64,000 bases of DNA from contig NZ_CP163424.1 of assembly GCF_041429795.1 (NCBI RefSeq), positions 1,428,001-1,492,000 of the forward strand. Direction: 5' to 3'. Positions 9,971-18,463 of this stretch are shown piece by piece. The stretch comes from Algimonas porphyrae (GTDB lineage: Bacteria > Pseudomonadota > Alphaproteobacteria > Caulobacterales > Maricaulaceae). Position 1 is the first letter of the stretch; each line of letters opens with the position of its first letter. Position numbers and translations under genes: made by a program. Under the pieces are notes generated by a model that did not search any database, was not told the origin of the DNA, and worked only from the letters and a program-made list of their open reading frames with translations.

Positions 9971-10067
9971 TGTTGAATGAAAAGTTCGTAAATTCAAATT
10001 TCCTAAAGGGCTCATTTAAAGATGTTTTTGGGCTATATGTTTTCACGTACCATCCGGAGAATTCGAA

Positions 10068-11312
10068 ATGACTGTAGGCGCTCTTACTCCTGATGAAGTT
10101 TTTACTCCTAGGTCGGCAGTTGTGAATGACAGGATGTATATTTCACGAGACAAACATGAAAGGGCTCTGGAGCGAGCATTAACAGGCAATAAAAATATAG
10201 TGATATATGGAGCGAGTGGCTGCGGAAAAAGTTGGCTTTGGAAAAGCTTTCTAGGCCAGAGAGAGCATCCATATATGATCGCAAATATGGCGCAAGCTTC
10301 AAACCTTGGCGGAGTTGGAAATGTTTTTGAAAATTGTTTTAATCGAGTAGAGCGTCGAGCGAAAACTGGCTCTTCATTTAGAGCCGGAGGGTCGCTTAAT
10401 CTTGGTCCACTCAAATTAAGCGCTCAATTGATAGACACTGTCAAAGAGTTAGAGGTCGAACCATTTGAACGATGCCTTGCATTAATGAGTTCCTTAGGAA
10501 AATCTCGAAAATCAGTCATTGTGATCGAGAATTTTGAAAGCATTATAGAGGATGAAAGGCATATTAATGATCTAGCCGGTTTAATCACTCTCGTTGATGA
10601 TGATGATTATGCTAGTTATGGGGTTAAATTATTGCTAGTCGGTGTTCCTGACGATATTCAACGTTATTTTTCTAAAACAAAATTTGCACAAACTATATCC
10701 AACAGGCTTGAAGAGATTCCGGAAGTTCAACGCCTTTCTAAGAATGAAGCTGAGCTTCTACTTCGGCAAGGGCTCATAGGTCTTCTAAATCTTAAGATTG
10801 ATCCCGACGTGTCTCTTGAAAGGGTAGCGTTTATTACTGACTATATCCCTCAGCACCTACATGAAATTGGTTTGAAGATAGCATTTAACGCAATTGAATC
10901 TGGAAGTATTACTCATGAGGATTTCATGCAAGCTGCAATCGAATGGATTAAGTCGAGTCACTCTAGTGATTGGGCGGCCATCAGCAAGCGATTGGATTCT
11001 ATAACTACTAAAATTGGCCGGCGAAATCAAACTTTATGGGCAATCGGTAATATTATGAAAACAGACTTTACGTCTGGAGATGTGGAATCTTTGATTAGGC
11101 AAGGTTTCCCGGCTTCGACTAGTGAAATCGCATTAAATGTTTCTGATGTTCTTAAGGAGTTGGCTTCGGGGGACAATCCAATTATTCGTATAGCTCCTAA
11201 TGGAGCTGCATATCGGTTTGTTAGTCCGAAGTATTGTATAGCAATTCGAACAATGATTACGAAAGACGAGGAAATGATTGCGATACAGGAATACGATTAT
11301 TTAGATGATTAA
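10068..11312 (+). CDS. Lone AAA/STAND-like ATPase, AT-rich, probably foreign
   Basis: A 414-residue protein. Residues 44-55 form a Walker A loop (IVIYGASGCGKS). VIVIENFE at about 150-157 is in the Walker B position but carries Glu rather than the usual Asp pair. LLLVGVPDDI at about 188-197 resembles the sensor-1 strand of Orc/TniB/AAA_22-type ATPases, followed by SNRLEEIPEVQRLSKNEAELLL, an arginine-finger-like lid region. The C-terminal third (about 310-400) is helical with a possible winged-helix fold. No membrane segment or nuclease motif is seen. Base use differs sharply from neighbours: three sampled 60-base lines have 28, 24 and 21 G+C. Such orphan ATPases often belong to anti-phage or mobile-element functions, but I do not recognise this family. 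Confidence 0.75.
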   Translation: MTVGALTPDEVFTPRSAVVNDRMYISRDKHERALERALTGNKNIVIYGASGCGKSWLWKSFLGQREHPYMIANMAQASNLGGVGNVFENCFNRVERRAKTGSSFRAGGSLNLGPLKLSAQLIDTVKELEVEPFERCLALMSSLGKSRKSVIVIENFESIIEDERHINDLAGLITLVDDDDYASYGVKLLLVGVPDDIQRYFSKTKFAQTISNRLEEIPEVQRLSKNEAELLLRQGLIGLLNLKIDPDVSLERVAFITDYIPQHLHEIGLKIAFNAIESGSITHEDFMQAAIEWIKSSHSSDWAAISKRLDSITTKIGRRNQTLWAIGNIMKTDFTSGDVESLIRQGFPASTSEIALNVSDVLKELASGDNPIIRIAPNGAAYRFVSPKYCIAIRTMITKDEEMIAIQEYDYLDD

Positions 11313-11491
11313 ATTAGATATGATTATTGTAAATGTGATACAAAACCAGTGTAGACCCAGCTCATTTTAGTTTGCCGCGCCATGATTGTTGAAGTGTGTA
11401 TACTGTGGCTGCCAGATCAAAAGGTTTTTAAGTGGAAGTTGGTTTGGCGTGATCGCGATTTTCAGGAGGTGAACTAAGATCGGTGTTTTCT
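11313..11491. other. AT-rich spacer with an inverted repeat at its end
   Basis: No gene is seen. The first part stays AT-rich like the ATPase gene and returns to high GC at about 11490. GATCGGT (11478-11484) and ACCGATC (11497-11503) form a 7-base inverted repeat at the point where composition changes, next to the stop of the following minus-strand gene. Confidence 0.5.
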
Positions 11492-12040
11492 CTAGTACCG
11501 ATCCCTAAACTCCTCACACCCCTCCGCCTGCACATCGATCCCCGACACGATCCGCCATTCGCTCGCGCCGTCCTCGCCCATGTCCGCCATTGTGAGATGG
11601 TTCACCCCGCATCCCCGCACCACACCATCCACACGGATGACGAACGGAGCCCAGACGCTGGCGAGTTTGCCGGATTGCTTCACCTCCAGGTCGAACAATT
11701 CTTCTTCCGCCTGACCGACGTCGAGCGTCCCGACCCACTCGCGCCAGCTGGAAAGGCCGTTGGGGTCTACGCGTCCATCCCGGCGCAGGCGGATGAGGCG
11801 GGCGTCAGGTGCGAAGATGGCGTCGGCCATGGCTGGGTCGCCACGATACATGGCGATCATGAGGGAATAGGCGGTGGCTTGCGGGGTGGAGCGGTCGAGC
11901 GGCGCGGTGGCGTAATCTGGTGTGGTGTCGTCAGGCGCAGTGAGGGTTGCGGACGGTGTGAGCGGCTGGACCGTGTGCGCGCAGGCAGAGAGAAGACAGC
12001 CCAGAAGGCAGAGTGTGATTGCGGTGTTCGCTTTCATCAT
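11492..12040 (-). CDS. Putative lipoprotein, SnoaL/NTF2-like
   Basis: A 182-residue protein from the ATG at 12040 (an adjacent ATG at 12037 is equally good), with a lipoprotein signal CLLGCLLSACAH. After a Thr/Pro-rich stretch, the region from about residue 55 (TAYSLMIAMYRGDPAMADAIFAPDARLIRLR) resembles NTF2/SnoaL-like domains, and a WRIVSGIDVQ strand closes it. Function unknown. The longer frame starting at 12124 adds a Cys-rich leader that does not look like a natural N-terminus. It lies just outside the AT-rich ATPase block. Confidence 0.65.
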   Translation of the reverse strand: MMKANTAITLCLLGCLLSACAHTVQPLTPSATLTAPDDTTPDYATAPLDRSTPQATAYSLMIAMYRGDPAMADAIFAPDARLIRLRRDGRVDPNGLSSWREWVGTLDVGQAEEELFDLEVKQSGKLASVWAPFVIRVDGVVRGCGVNHLTMADMGEDGASEWRIVSGIDVQAEGCEEFRDRY

Positions 12041-12891
12041 GGGGTCGCTTTCACGGCTTCGGTCTTGCGGACTGGATAGGGTGGATGGCGTGTCACAGCA
12101 AATGGGTGTGCAATGTACCATCAAGGTCCTCCTCCTGTCCGGGCGAGGACGTGCTTTAATCCCTGATTATGCCGTTAAGGACGATTTCGATTTCAGTCGC
12201 TTGCCCACAATCCGACAAACCTAATCCTCCCTATCCGTTTTCCGTGGTTTGTTAGGCTCGTCCGTCACAGACACGAGGTGGGGCATAACCCTCGGTGTGG
12301 CGGGTCGGTGTGAGGGCCGGGATTGGCGTGCAGCGAACGTGCTGCCTTCGGACCTGTCAGGTGATGGCAGGTCGCGCCGGACCCGGTGGGAGGTACGCGG
12401 ATCTATGCAGCCGCGTGCGCCCTTCGATCCCTCCTCCGCCTCTATCGCTGGTCCCTGCGGACCGCGCGTGAGCCAATCATCCGCCCGGAGCCGCGTTCGG
12501 CACCGGGCGGTTAGGCCGCGGACAAGCAGGGATGGGCGACGGGGCCGGATGGGCGGGACGAGCCGATCACCGCGCGCGGACCTGTGTTCGTTGTAAATCG
12601 GTGTGTCTTCTTTCTGTCCGTCAACGGACAGGGGTCCGCGCCTCGTGTCACTTAGTCAAGGGTGGCGTTATCTGGGCCGCGTTGAATTGCGCGGTTGGAC
12701 GATGATGGCTGCCTGCGGTTCAGGCGATCGATCGCGCTGTGTGGCGGTCTGTATGATGATCGCGAAGCGGAAGGGCGACTGGTGTCGCGCGAGGTCTTCA
12801 GCACGAACCGATCGAGCAGGCCGTTTTCCAGTTGCCCGGAGCGGGCCGACGCCTCTAGGATGCAGGTCACATTCAAAGGAGACGGTCGACC
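12041..12891. other. Long non-coding-looking region with several hairpins
   Basis: Open frames here lack the codon pattern of neighbouring genes and I recognise none. Base-paired elements are present: GTCCTC (12126-12131) with GAGGAC (12145-12150); ACAAACC (12215-12221) with GGTTTGT (12246-12252), whose loop holds TCCTCCC; and a compact branched fold at 12317-12386. The region could carry one or more small RNAs or a decayed gene; the far end serves as leader and promoter for the lipoprotein at 12892. Confidence 0.45.
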
Positions 12892-13200
12892 ATGATGAAA
12901 CCAACATTGATAGCCATGGCCTCAGCTTTGCTGCTGAGCGCGTGTGCCAGCGTGGAAACGGCTGAGACGACGCAAACGGTCCAGACGGCTTCCGGCGAGA
13001 CCGTCATCAAGCCGCAGACCTTTTCCTCGACCGTCGTCGATGGTGACGGCGTCATCTGCAAATATCGCGACGTGACGGGGTCCAACTTCCGGCGCAAAAT
13101 GTGCGGCACTGCCGAAGAATGGGCCGCCATCGAGGAAGAGGCCAAAAAGGCCACGGACCGGATTCAGCGTCGCAACCGCGGATTCGAACCCAGCAATTAG
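12892..13200 (+). CDS. Small lipoprotein, tandem copy 1
   Basis: A 102-residue protein with a lipoprotein signal (ALLLSACAS) and a mature part ending in a conserved block: VICKYRDVTGSNFRRKMCGTAEEWAAI, seen in parts as ICKYRD, TGSNFRRKMC and TAEEW. Small alphaproteobacterial proteins with a C-x-TGS-x-C-x-EEW pattern are common, but no function is known to me. The two cysteines could form a disulfide outside the cytoplasm. An AAGGAG site at 12876-12881 supports the start. It is nearly identical to the next gene, so the pair is a recent tandem duplication. A strong hairpin follows it. Confidence 0.82.
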   Translation: MMKPTLIAMASALLLSACASVETAETTQTVQTASGETVIKPQTFSSTVVDGDGVICKYRDVTGSNFRRKMCGTAEEWAAIEEEAKKATDRIQRRNRGFEPSN

Positions 13201-13214
13201 GCGGCGCGCGCAGG

Positions 13215-13251
13215 CCCTATCCGCCCGGTTCACTTGCCCGGGCGGATAGGG
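13215..13251. terminator. Strong hairpin between the duplicated lipoproteins
   Basis: CCCTATCCGCCCGG (13215-13228) pairs perfectly over 14 bases with CCGGGCGGATAGGG (13238-13251) around a 9-base loop. It lies 14 bases after the stop of copy 1. No T-run follows, so it may act as a Rho-dependent or stabilising 3' structure rather than a canonical intrinsic terminator. Confidence 0.6.
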
Positions 13252-13355
13252 GGGCGGGCCTGAGCGGCAGTGGTTTTCCTGGCGTCGTTTCCGAATGGCA
13301 TGAAATGTGCTATTTTCCGCGCGTTGAAATGGACACTTGAAGGAGACGCTGGACC

Positions 13356-13667
13356 ATGCCGAAACATATAATCGCCGCTCTTGGTACGACTTTGCTGCTG
13401 ACCGCCTGTGCCACGGTGGAAACAGCCGAGACGACAGAAACGGTGCAGACGGCGTCTGCGGAAAACGTCGTCAAGCCGCAAACCTTTTCCTCGACCGTGG
13501 TCGATGGGGACGGTGTGATCTGCAAATATCGCGATGTGACGGGGTCCAATTTCCGCCGCAAAATGTGTGGTACCGCCGAGGAATGGGCGGCCATCGAGGA
13601 AGAGGCGCGCAAGGCTGTCGAAAAGGTCCAGCGCCGCAATCGCGGGTTCGAGCCACCCAACCGATAG
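13356..13667 (+). CDS. Small lipoprotein, tandem copy 2
   Basis: A 103-residue paralogue of the gene at 12892. The lipoprotein signal (LLLTACAT), the ETAETTETVQTAS stretch and the block ICKYRD...TGSNFRRKMC...TAEEW are shared almost residue for residue; differences cluster in the first 20 residues and in the last 20. The upstream region also matches in its ribosome site (GAAGGAGACG at 13339-13348), which suggests that promoter and gene were copied together. Function unknown, envelope location expected. Confidence 0.82.
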   Translation: MPKHIIAALGTTLLLTACATVETAETTETVQTASAENVVKPQTFSSTVVDGDGVICKYRDVTGSNFRRKMCGTAEEWAAIEEEARKAVEKVQRRNRGFEPPNR

Positions 13668-13763
13668 ATCTGTGTGCCTCGTCTCGGGCATCTGTCGCCC
13701 GGGGCGTTGACTTGACACCCCTCGCGGCGCGGATCAGGCTCGGGCCTTAACGGGGGAAACATC

Positions 13764-14195
13764 ATGAAGAAAACCATGCTTATCGCGGCGGCTCTGGCGG
13801 CTGGTTTGCCGGGTCAGTCACAGGCCAATCCTTACGAGGACGAAGTTGTCGCGCAGCTGCTCGTCATTCAGGGCGTCGCCCTGACAGAAGGCTATGAACA
13901 ATTTGGCGATGTCGCGATCAACTCGATGAGCAATTCGACCACGGACACATTCGTTCTCAGCCTGGATAAAGGCATGGATTATATCATCGTCGGGGCCTGC
14001 GACTCCGATTGCGGCGACATCGATTTCCGCCTCTACGATGATGATGGCGATCTGATCGAAGACGATGTCAGCGACGACGATGTGCCGGTTGTCGAGTTCT
14101 CGAGCCGACGTTCCGGTGAATATTATCTCGAAATCGAAATGTTCGACTGCACGAATGACCCCTGCACGTATGGGATCATGACGCTGGAACGGTAG
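13764..14195 (+). CDS. Secreted acidic protein, PPC-domain-like
   Basis: A 143-residue protein with a Sec signal peptide (AALAAGLPGQSQA, cut likely before NP). The mature part is strongly acidic, with DIDFRLYDDDGDLIEDD in the middle and a terminal GEYYLEIEMF strand. The order of a GACDSDCGDIDF strand, an Asp-rich turn and a final Y-x-L-x-I strand recalls the bacterial pre-peptidase C-terminal (PPC) beta-sandwich, and the Asp cluster suggests calcium binding. The four cysteines could form two disulfides. It stands alone here, not fused to a peptidase. Function unknown. Confidence 0.7.
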   Translation: MKKTMLIAAALAAGLPGQSQANPYEDEVVAQLLVIQGVALTEGYEQFGDVAINSMSNSTTDTFVLSLDKGMDYIIVGACDSDCGDIDFRLYDDDGDLIEDDVSDDDVPVVEFSSRRSGEYYLEIEMFDCTNDPCTYGIMTLER

Positions 14196-14308
14196 CGCAT
14201 CCGGGCGCGCGTGACGGTCTTGAAGGGCTGCGCGACTGCCGCGTGGTGGAGAGGGTTTATCCGCCACGCAGCGTAACGCGCCGCTCAGCAGGTTAGGAAG
14301 GGGAACGG

Positions 14309-14842
14309 ATGCCAGCCATCAAGGTGATCGCACAGATCTTTCTGATTACGGTACTGGGCCTGATGGCGCATGAGTTGGGGCATCTCGCTGCGGCCAAGGC
14401 GCTTGGCTATGAGGCGGTTCTCAACCTCAATAGCGTTCGCACGATCGGGCTGGACGATCCCGTTCATGGCCTGATCATAACGGGGGCGGGGCCGCTGCTG
14501 ACGATCGGGCAGGGAATGCTCGGCTACTATCTGATCCGCTCGGACGGGCGCGCCATGCTGGGATTGGGCCTGCTGGTCTGTGCGGCGGTGCAGCGACTAT
14601 TTGCGGCGATTCTGAGCCTGATCGCCAATCCGAACGACGAAATGCGCATGAGCGTCGAGCTCGGCCTCGGATCCTGGACGCTCTACGCAGTCATTCTGGC
14701 GGGGCTGTGGTGGCTGGTCTTGCGCGGGGTCAAGCGGGTCAAGCCGGGCTGGTCATATGCCGTCTGGGTCTGGCTGGGCACGAGTCTCGGGCTGACGCTC
14801 ATGATCTTCGGTGAAGGCGTCATGCCTGTCGTGCAATTGTAA
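14309..14842 (+). CDS. Small M50-like membrane metalloprotease
   Basis: A 177-residue membrane protein whose first helix contains MAHELGHLAAAKALGY, an HExxH zinc motif as in site-2-protease (M50) family members. Later hydrophobic helices lie near residues 50-70, 78-102, 115-135 and 148-170. A possible third ligand is in NPNDEMRMS (about residue 108), but the usual NxxPxxxxDG is not clearly matched, so activity is uncertain. It is followed 10 bases later by another small membrane protein and probably shares its transcript. Confidence 0.65.
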   Translation: MPAIKVIAQIFLITVLGLMAHELGHLAAAKALGYEAVLNLNSVRTIGLDDPVHGLIITGAGPLLTIGQGMLGYYLIRSDGRAMLGLGLLVCAAVQRLFAAILSLIANPNDEMRMSVELGLGSWTLYAVILAGLWWLVLRGVKRVKPGWSYAVWVWLGTSLGLTLMIFGEGVMPVVQL

Positions 14843-14852
14843 GGGGGCGAGA

Positions 14853-15311
14853 ATGACCGAATATGAACATGTGCAGCTGTTCTTCCAGATCGTGAATGTC
14901 GCGAACGGGACGATCTCCAACTATATGACGCTGGTTTTCGGCATGCTTGTGACGAGCTATCTGGCGGCGCATCGGCTCGACCGGCTTATGGCGGGGATCG
15001 CGCTGGCGATCTACAGCCTGTTCGCGCTGGGTCTCTGTAACGAAATCTTTCAGGTCTATAGCGATTTTTCGAGGCTAGGCTTGCAGATCGCGGAATTCCG
15101 CGGCGTGCCGGACACGAGCCTTGGCTGGTTCGGTCCTGTAGAATTGGGGCCGGAGGGGTTGACCATGATCCCCTACATTCTCCTGACAGTAACGCTCTCT
15201 GCCTATATTGGATCGATCCTGTTTTTCTTCCGCGCGCGAAAGGCGAACAAATCGAGCGATGTCGGGCCGGTTGAAGCCCTATCCACAGACACGGAGTCCG
15301 GTGCGGCTTGA
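14853..15311 (+). CDS. Small membrane protein of unknown function
   Basis: A 152-residue protein with three hydrophobic segments (about residues 22-38, 44-62 and 100-122) and a charged, acidic tail. The ATG at 14853 is chosen because AAGGGGGCGAG lies directly upstream; the longer frame from 14811 overlaps the previous gene. No family is recognised. The tight spacing with the M50-like gene suggests an operon of two membrane proteins. Confidence 0.65.
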   Translation: MTEYEHVQLFFQIVNVANGTISNYMTLVFGMLVTSYLAAHRLDRLMAGIALAIYSLFALGLCNEIFQVYSDFSRLGLQIAEFRGVPDTSLGWFGPVELGPEGLTMIPYILLTVTLSAYIGSILFFFRARKANKSSDVGPVEALSTDTESGAA

Positions 15312-15399
15312 CGATAACAGGAAATAATTCCTATTGAGGTGTCATCATCCATCCGCTTCGATTGGGCCATTCGGGAGCGTTTCACTGCGAGACCCCTTC

Positions 15400-16527
15400 A
15401 TGGCTCAGCCCAATATCCTGCCTTACAAACAGCCCCGTCGAGAGCTGAATCTTCGTGAAAAGGGGCGTGGTGCGCGCAGCAACGCCACGGGGCGTTATGA
15501 GCCGTTGACGCGCGAACGCACGGACGAGGACTGGGACGCATTGCCGGATGAGGACCGTAAACCTGTCCGCACGACGGTGACGATCGAACGGCCGCGCACG
15601 ATTATCAACAAGGTGGTCAGCCCCTATGTCGGTTTCGACCGGTCGATCAATCCGTACCGGGGCTGCGAACATGGCTGCATCTATTGTTTTGCCCGCCCGA
15701 CCCACGCCTATCACGGCCTGTCGCCCGGGCTGGATTTCGAAACCAAACTCTATGCCAAGCCGGATGGGCCTGACATATTGCGCCGCGAACTATCCAAGCC
15801 GCGCTATCGGGTGCGTCCGATCATGATCGGCACGAATACGGATCCTTATCAGCCGATCGAACGGGATCGAAAGATCATGCGCGGCCTGCTCAAAGTGCTG
15901 GCGGAGTTCCGTCATCCGGTCTCGATTCTGACAAAGTCGGCGCTGATTACGCGCGACCTCGATATTCTCGCGCCCATGGCAGAGCGCGGTATTGCCCGCG
16001 CCATGGTGTCAATCACGACGCAGGACCGAGGGTTGGCTCGGGCGATGGAACCGCGCTGCCCGACGCCGGAACGCCGGTTCGACGCGCTCGGCAAGATCGC
16101 GGCTGCGGGCATTCCGACCGGCATCATGCTCGGGCCGATGATTCCGGGGCTGAATGACAGCGAACTGGAAAGCATCATGGCGCGGGCGGCATCGCTGGGA
16201 GCAAGCTACAGCGCCTATACGGTGCTGCGCCTGCCGCAGGAGGTCAGCCCGATCTTTCAGGAATGGTTGGAAGCCTTTGCGCCGAACCGGTCGAAGCGCA
16301 TCATGAATCACATTCGCACGATCAATGGTGGCAAGGATTACGATCCACACTGGTCGCGCGGCGAAGACAGTGAAGTTAAAACGCCATTTCGTAAGCTGAT
16401 TGCCCAGCGTTACTATCACGCGCAGAAGCGGACAGGCATTATCGCGCGGGATCAGCGCATTCCTCTCGATTGTACGCAGTTCCGCGTCCCGGAAAGCGTG
16501 AGTGGGCAAGGAGACCTGTTCGGATGA
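15400..16527 (+). CDS. PA0069-family radical SAM protein
   Basis: A 375-residue cytosolic protein. The radical SAM cluster motif is CEHGCIYCF (C-x3-C-x2-C) at about residue 90, preceded by SPYVGFDRSINPYRGC and followed by the TNTDPYQPIER and TKSALITRDLDIL stretches and by GIPTGIMLGPMIPGLND. These features are characteristic of the PA0069 family, related to spore-photoproduct-lyase-like proteins; the reaction is not established as far as I know. The internal ATG at 15400 is preferred since the frame from 15334 has an atypical leader. It stands upstream of a small GNAT gene. Confidence 0.88.
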   Translation: MAQPNILPYKQPRRELNLREKGRGARSNATGRYEPLTRERTDEDWDALPDEDRKPVRTTVTIERPRTIINKVVSPYVGFDRSINPYRGCEHGCIYCFARPTHAYHGLSPGLDFETKLYAKPDGPDILRRELSKPRYRVRPIMIGTNTDPYQPIERDRKIMRGLLKVLAEFRHPVSILTKSALITRDLDILAPMAERGIARAMVSITTQDRGLARAMEPRCPTPERRFDALGKIAAAGIPTGIMLGPMIPGLNDSELESIMARAASLGASYSAYTVLRLPQEVSPIFQEWLEAFAPNRSKRIMNHIRTINGGKDYDPHWSRGEDSEVKTPFRKLIAQRYYHAQKRTGIIARDQRIPLDCTQFRVPESVSGQGDLFG

Positions 16528-16566
16528 TAGTTGAGGCGTTATGAGCTGAACTATGAGGAGCCAAAT

Positions 16567-16860
16567 ATGAGCGATATCACCTTTACCGTTGAAGACTCAG
16601 AGACAAAAGGCAGGATTGTTGCGCATGTGCCCGGCTATTCAGACACGGCAGAAATCACCTTCTCGAAGTCGAGCCCAACTCTGGTGATCGTCGATCATAC
16701 GGGTGTGCCAGACAGTCTGTCGGGGCAGGGTGTCGGTCTGGCGCTCTCGGAACGGATGGTCGAGCTTGCCCGGGAGCGCGGGTTCAAGACCGTCCCGCTC
16801 TGCCCATTCTACAAGGCGATGATCGCGCGCCACCCCGACTGGGCCGATGTGGTGGCTTAA
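16567..16860 (+). CDS. Small GNAT-type acetyltransferase (YjdJ-like)
   Basis: A 97-residue protein of the short GNAT class (Acetyltransf_CG type). The acetyl-CoA pyrophosphate loop is in LSGQGVGLALSERMVELARERG and the family signature VPLCPFYKAMIARHP follows. GAGGAGCC upstream supports the start at 16567. Members are single-domain cytosolic proteins with unknown acceptor. It follows the radical SAM gene by 39 bases and is probably on the same transcript. Confidence 0.85.
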   Translation: MSDITFTVEDSETKGRIVAHVPGYSDTAEITFSKSSPTLVIVDHTGVPDSLSGQGVGLALSERMVELARERGFKTVPLCPFYKAMIARHPDWADVVA

Positions 16861-17098
16861 GGAAATCGACGTGAAATCTTCACGCAGTCGTCACTTGCTA
16901 TTCCGGGTCAGGCCCCCCAAATAGTGTCTATCGACCAAAGGGCCAGATTATCGGTCTATCGCGCTCCATGCTTCATCAAGCTCCGGACCGCGCAGAATGC
17001 TTTTCCTACCAGACGTCGAGATTTGCAGGCTGATGATCAGCCTGCGCTCCGTGCGGCATGTTGCTGAACGGGGAACCGACGACTGAAAAGGTTACATT

Positions 17099-17317
17099 AT
17101 GTCGGATATGCAAACAGGTACTGTCAAATTCTTCAATACGACGAAGGGCTTTGGTTTCATCGCTCCTGAAGGTGGTGGCGACGATGTGTTCGTTCACATT
17201 TCTGCGCTCCAGCGCTCCGGTCTGGACAGCATCAATGAAGGCGACAAGGTCCAGTTCAATACAGCTATCAACCAGCGCTCTGGTAAGACAGCTGTCGACT
17301 CGATCACGATGGCGTAA
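17099..17317 (+). CDS. Cold-shock domain protein
   Basis: A 72-residue CspA-type single-stranded nucleic-acid-binding protein with the two RNA-binding motifs KGFGFI and VFVHI and the full beta-barrel length. It presumably acts as an RNA chaperone. The upstream intergenic region is about 240 bases, longer than its neighbours, leaving space for a structured 5' leader of the kind that controls cold-shock genes, though I do not see a recognised cold box. An intrinsic terminator follows. Confidence 0.95.
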   Translation: MSDMQTGTVKFFNTTKGFGFIAPEGGGDDVFVHISALQRSGLDSINEGDKVQFNTAINQRSGKTAVDSITMA

Positions 17318-17345
17318 GGCTTTCGCCTGACACTCTGAATTGAGA

Positions 17346-17370
17346 GGCTCCCGCAAGGGGGCCTTTTTTT
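17346..17370 (+). terminator. Intrinsic terminator of the cold-shock gene
   Basis: GGCTCCC (17346-17352) pairs with GGGGGCC (17357-17363) around GCAA and is followed by seven T (17364-17370). It lies 29 bases after the cold-shock stop and immediately before the convergent TraB-like gene. Confidence 0.9.
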
Positions 17371-17377
17371 GTGTCTG

Positions 17378-18250
17378 CTAATCGCCTGTTTCGGTATCTT
17401 CCGCCATCATGCGCAGAGCAGGAGCGATCCGTACGGCGTGCGACCAGCCGACCGTCGCCATGACGCGCTGCCCATCATCTGTCAGTTCGCAAATAATGTT
17501 CAGCAGATTCTGGTCACGAATATCATTGGCATATTCGAACATGTCATGCAGAAAACCGGGCGCCCCATAAACGCCGCGTAAAGTGTGCCAGCCGGCTTGG
17601 CCCTGAAATTCTGCCTCCCAAGCCGCTTCGAAATCGTCAAGGCTACCGATGACGCCCTCGATACCGGGCCTGCTACGGCGGTCTGCAATGATCTGGCTAA
17701 TCCGCTCCTGACCCGCCGCGCGCGTCGTGTCATCTGAGCCGGAATAGGGCCGAAGCAGCAGAAAGAGCGCCACTTGCCGGTCTGAGAAGCGCTCCGCCAA
17801 CTGTTCAGGCTCGCATGTGCGGCACATTTCCCACGTATAGAGCGCTCGCCCGTCGCGCTTGGCCTTGGCCGCCATCGCGCCGCTTTCACCGAATATTCTT
17901 ATCGGATCCATGACGGAGCCCAGGAGGAATCCCATCCGACCTTCGACCAGGACGACATCGGGGTCAAAGGCGGCGTAGGCCGCATCGAGTGCCGCAAACT
18001 GCGGATGGTCCGGATCGGACCGGTGTTCCGCACCGAAGATCAGGACCGCCCCATCGCCTATGTCGCGCTGATCGATGACGGGCGGCGTGACCGATCTGGC
18101 GACGTTCTGATAGTCGTCCCACGACATCAATGGAAATTCGACGGATGGCGATTCAATTTCGAACACGGGCGGCGATCGCCATGCGGCAATCGCAGCGTAT
18201 CCGATGAGGGCGACAAGCATCGCGAGCAGAGTAATCAGAATACGTTTCAT
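17378..18250 (-). CDS. TraB/GumN-like membrane-anchored protein
   Basis: A 290-residue protein from ATG 18250 with an N-terminal membrane anchor (about residues 5-22) and a periplasmic domain. AVLIFGAEHRSDPDHPQF and the closing VGWSHAVRIAPAL fit the two conserved G-x2-H blocks of the TraB/GumN/PrgY superfamily (metal-dependent, TIKI-like fold), and VLVEGRMGF matches the conserved E-G motif between them. Function in bacteria is unclear. It converges on the cold-shock gene terminator. Confidence 0.65.
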   Translation of the reverse strand: MKRILITLLAMLVALIGYAAIAAWRSPPVFEIESPSVEFPLMSWDDYQNVARSVTPPVIDQRDIGDGAVLIFGAEHRSDPDHPQFAALDAAYAAFDPDVVLVEGRMGFLLGSVMDPIRIFGESGAMAAKAKRDGRALYTWEMCRTCEPEQLAERFSDRQVALFLLLRPYSGSDDTTRAAGQERISQIIADRRSRPGIEGVIGSLDDFEAAWEAEFQGQAGWHTLRGVYGAPGFLHDMFEYANDIRDQNLLNIICELTDDGQRVMATVGWSHAVRIAPALRMMAEDTETGD

Positions 18251-18463
18251 GCGGCTCTCACAGTCTGACGATAGACGTTTCATATCACCGATCGTCTACT
18301 CGACGAAATCGCACGCGCGAGCTTTGATGATGACGCCTGAAGAGCGACGAAAACCTCGTTGCGCCCAGATGTTCATTCATGGCTGGAGATGTTCACTGAC
18401 TGGTTATTTCGGGCCTTGTCTTGATGATACTTTATGAAGCGCTCCTTCAGAAGGAGACGAAGG

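Noticed and set aside
12320-12375. Minus-strand text ACAGGTCCGAAGGCAGCA resembling the core loop of SRP RNA
   Set aside because: The SRP core needs GGTCCGGAAGGAAGCAG; here bases are missing and the flanking helix does not match, so I do not call an ffs gene.
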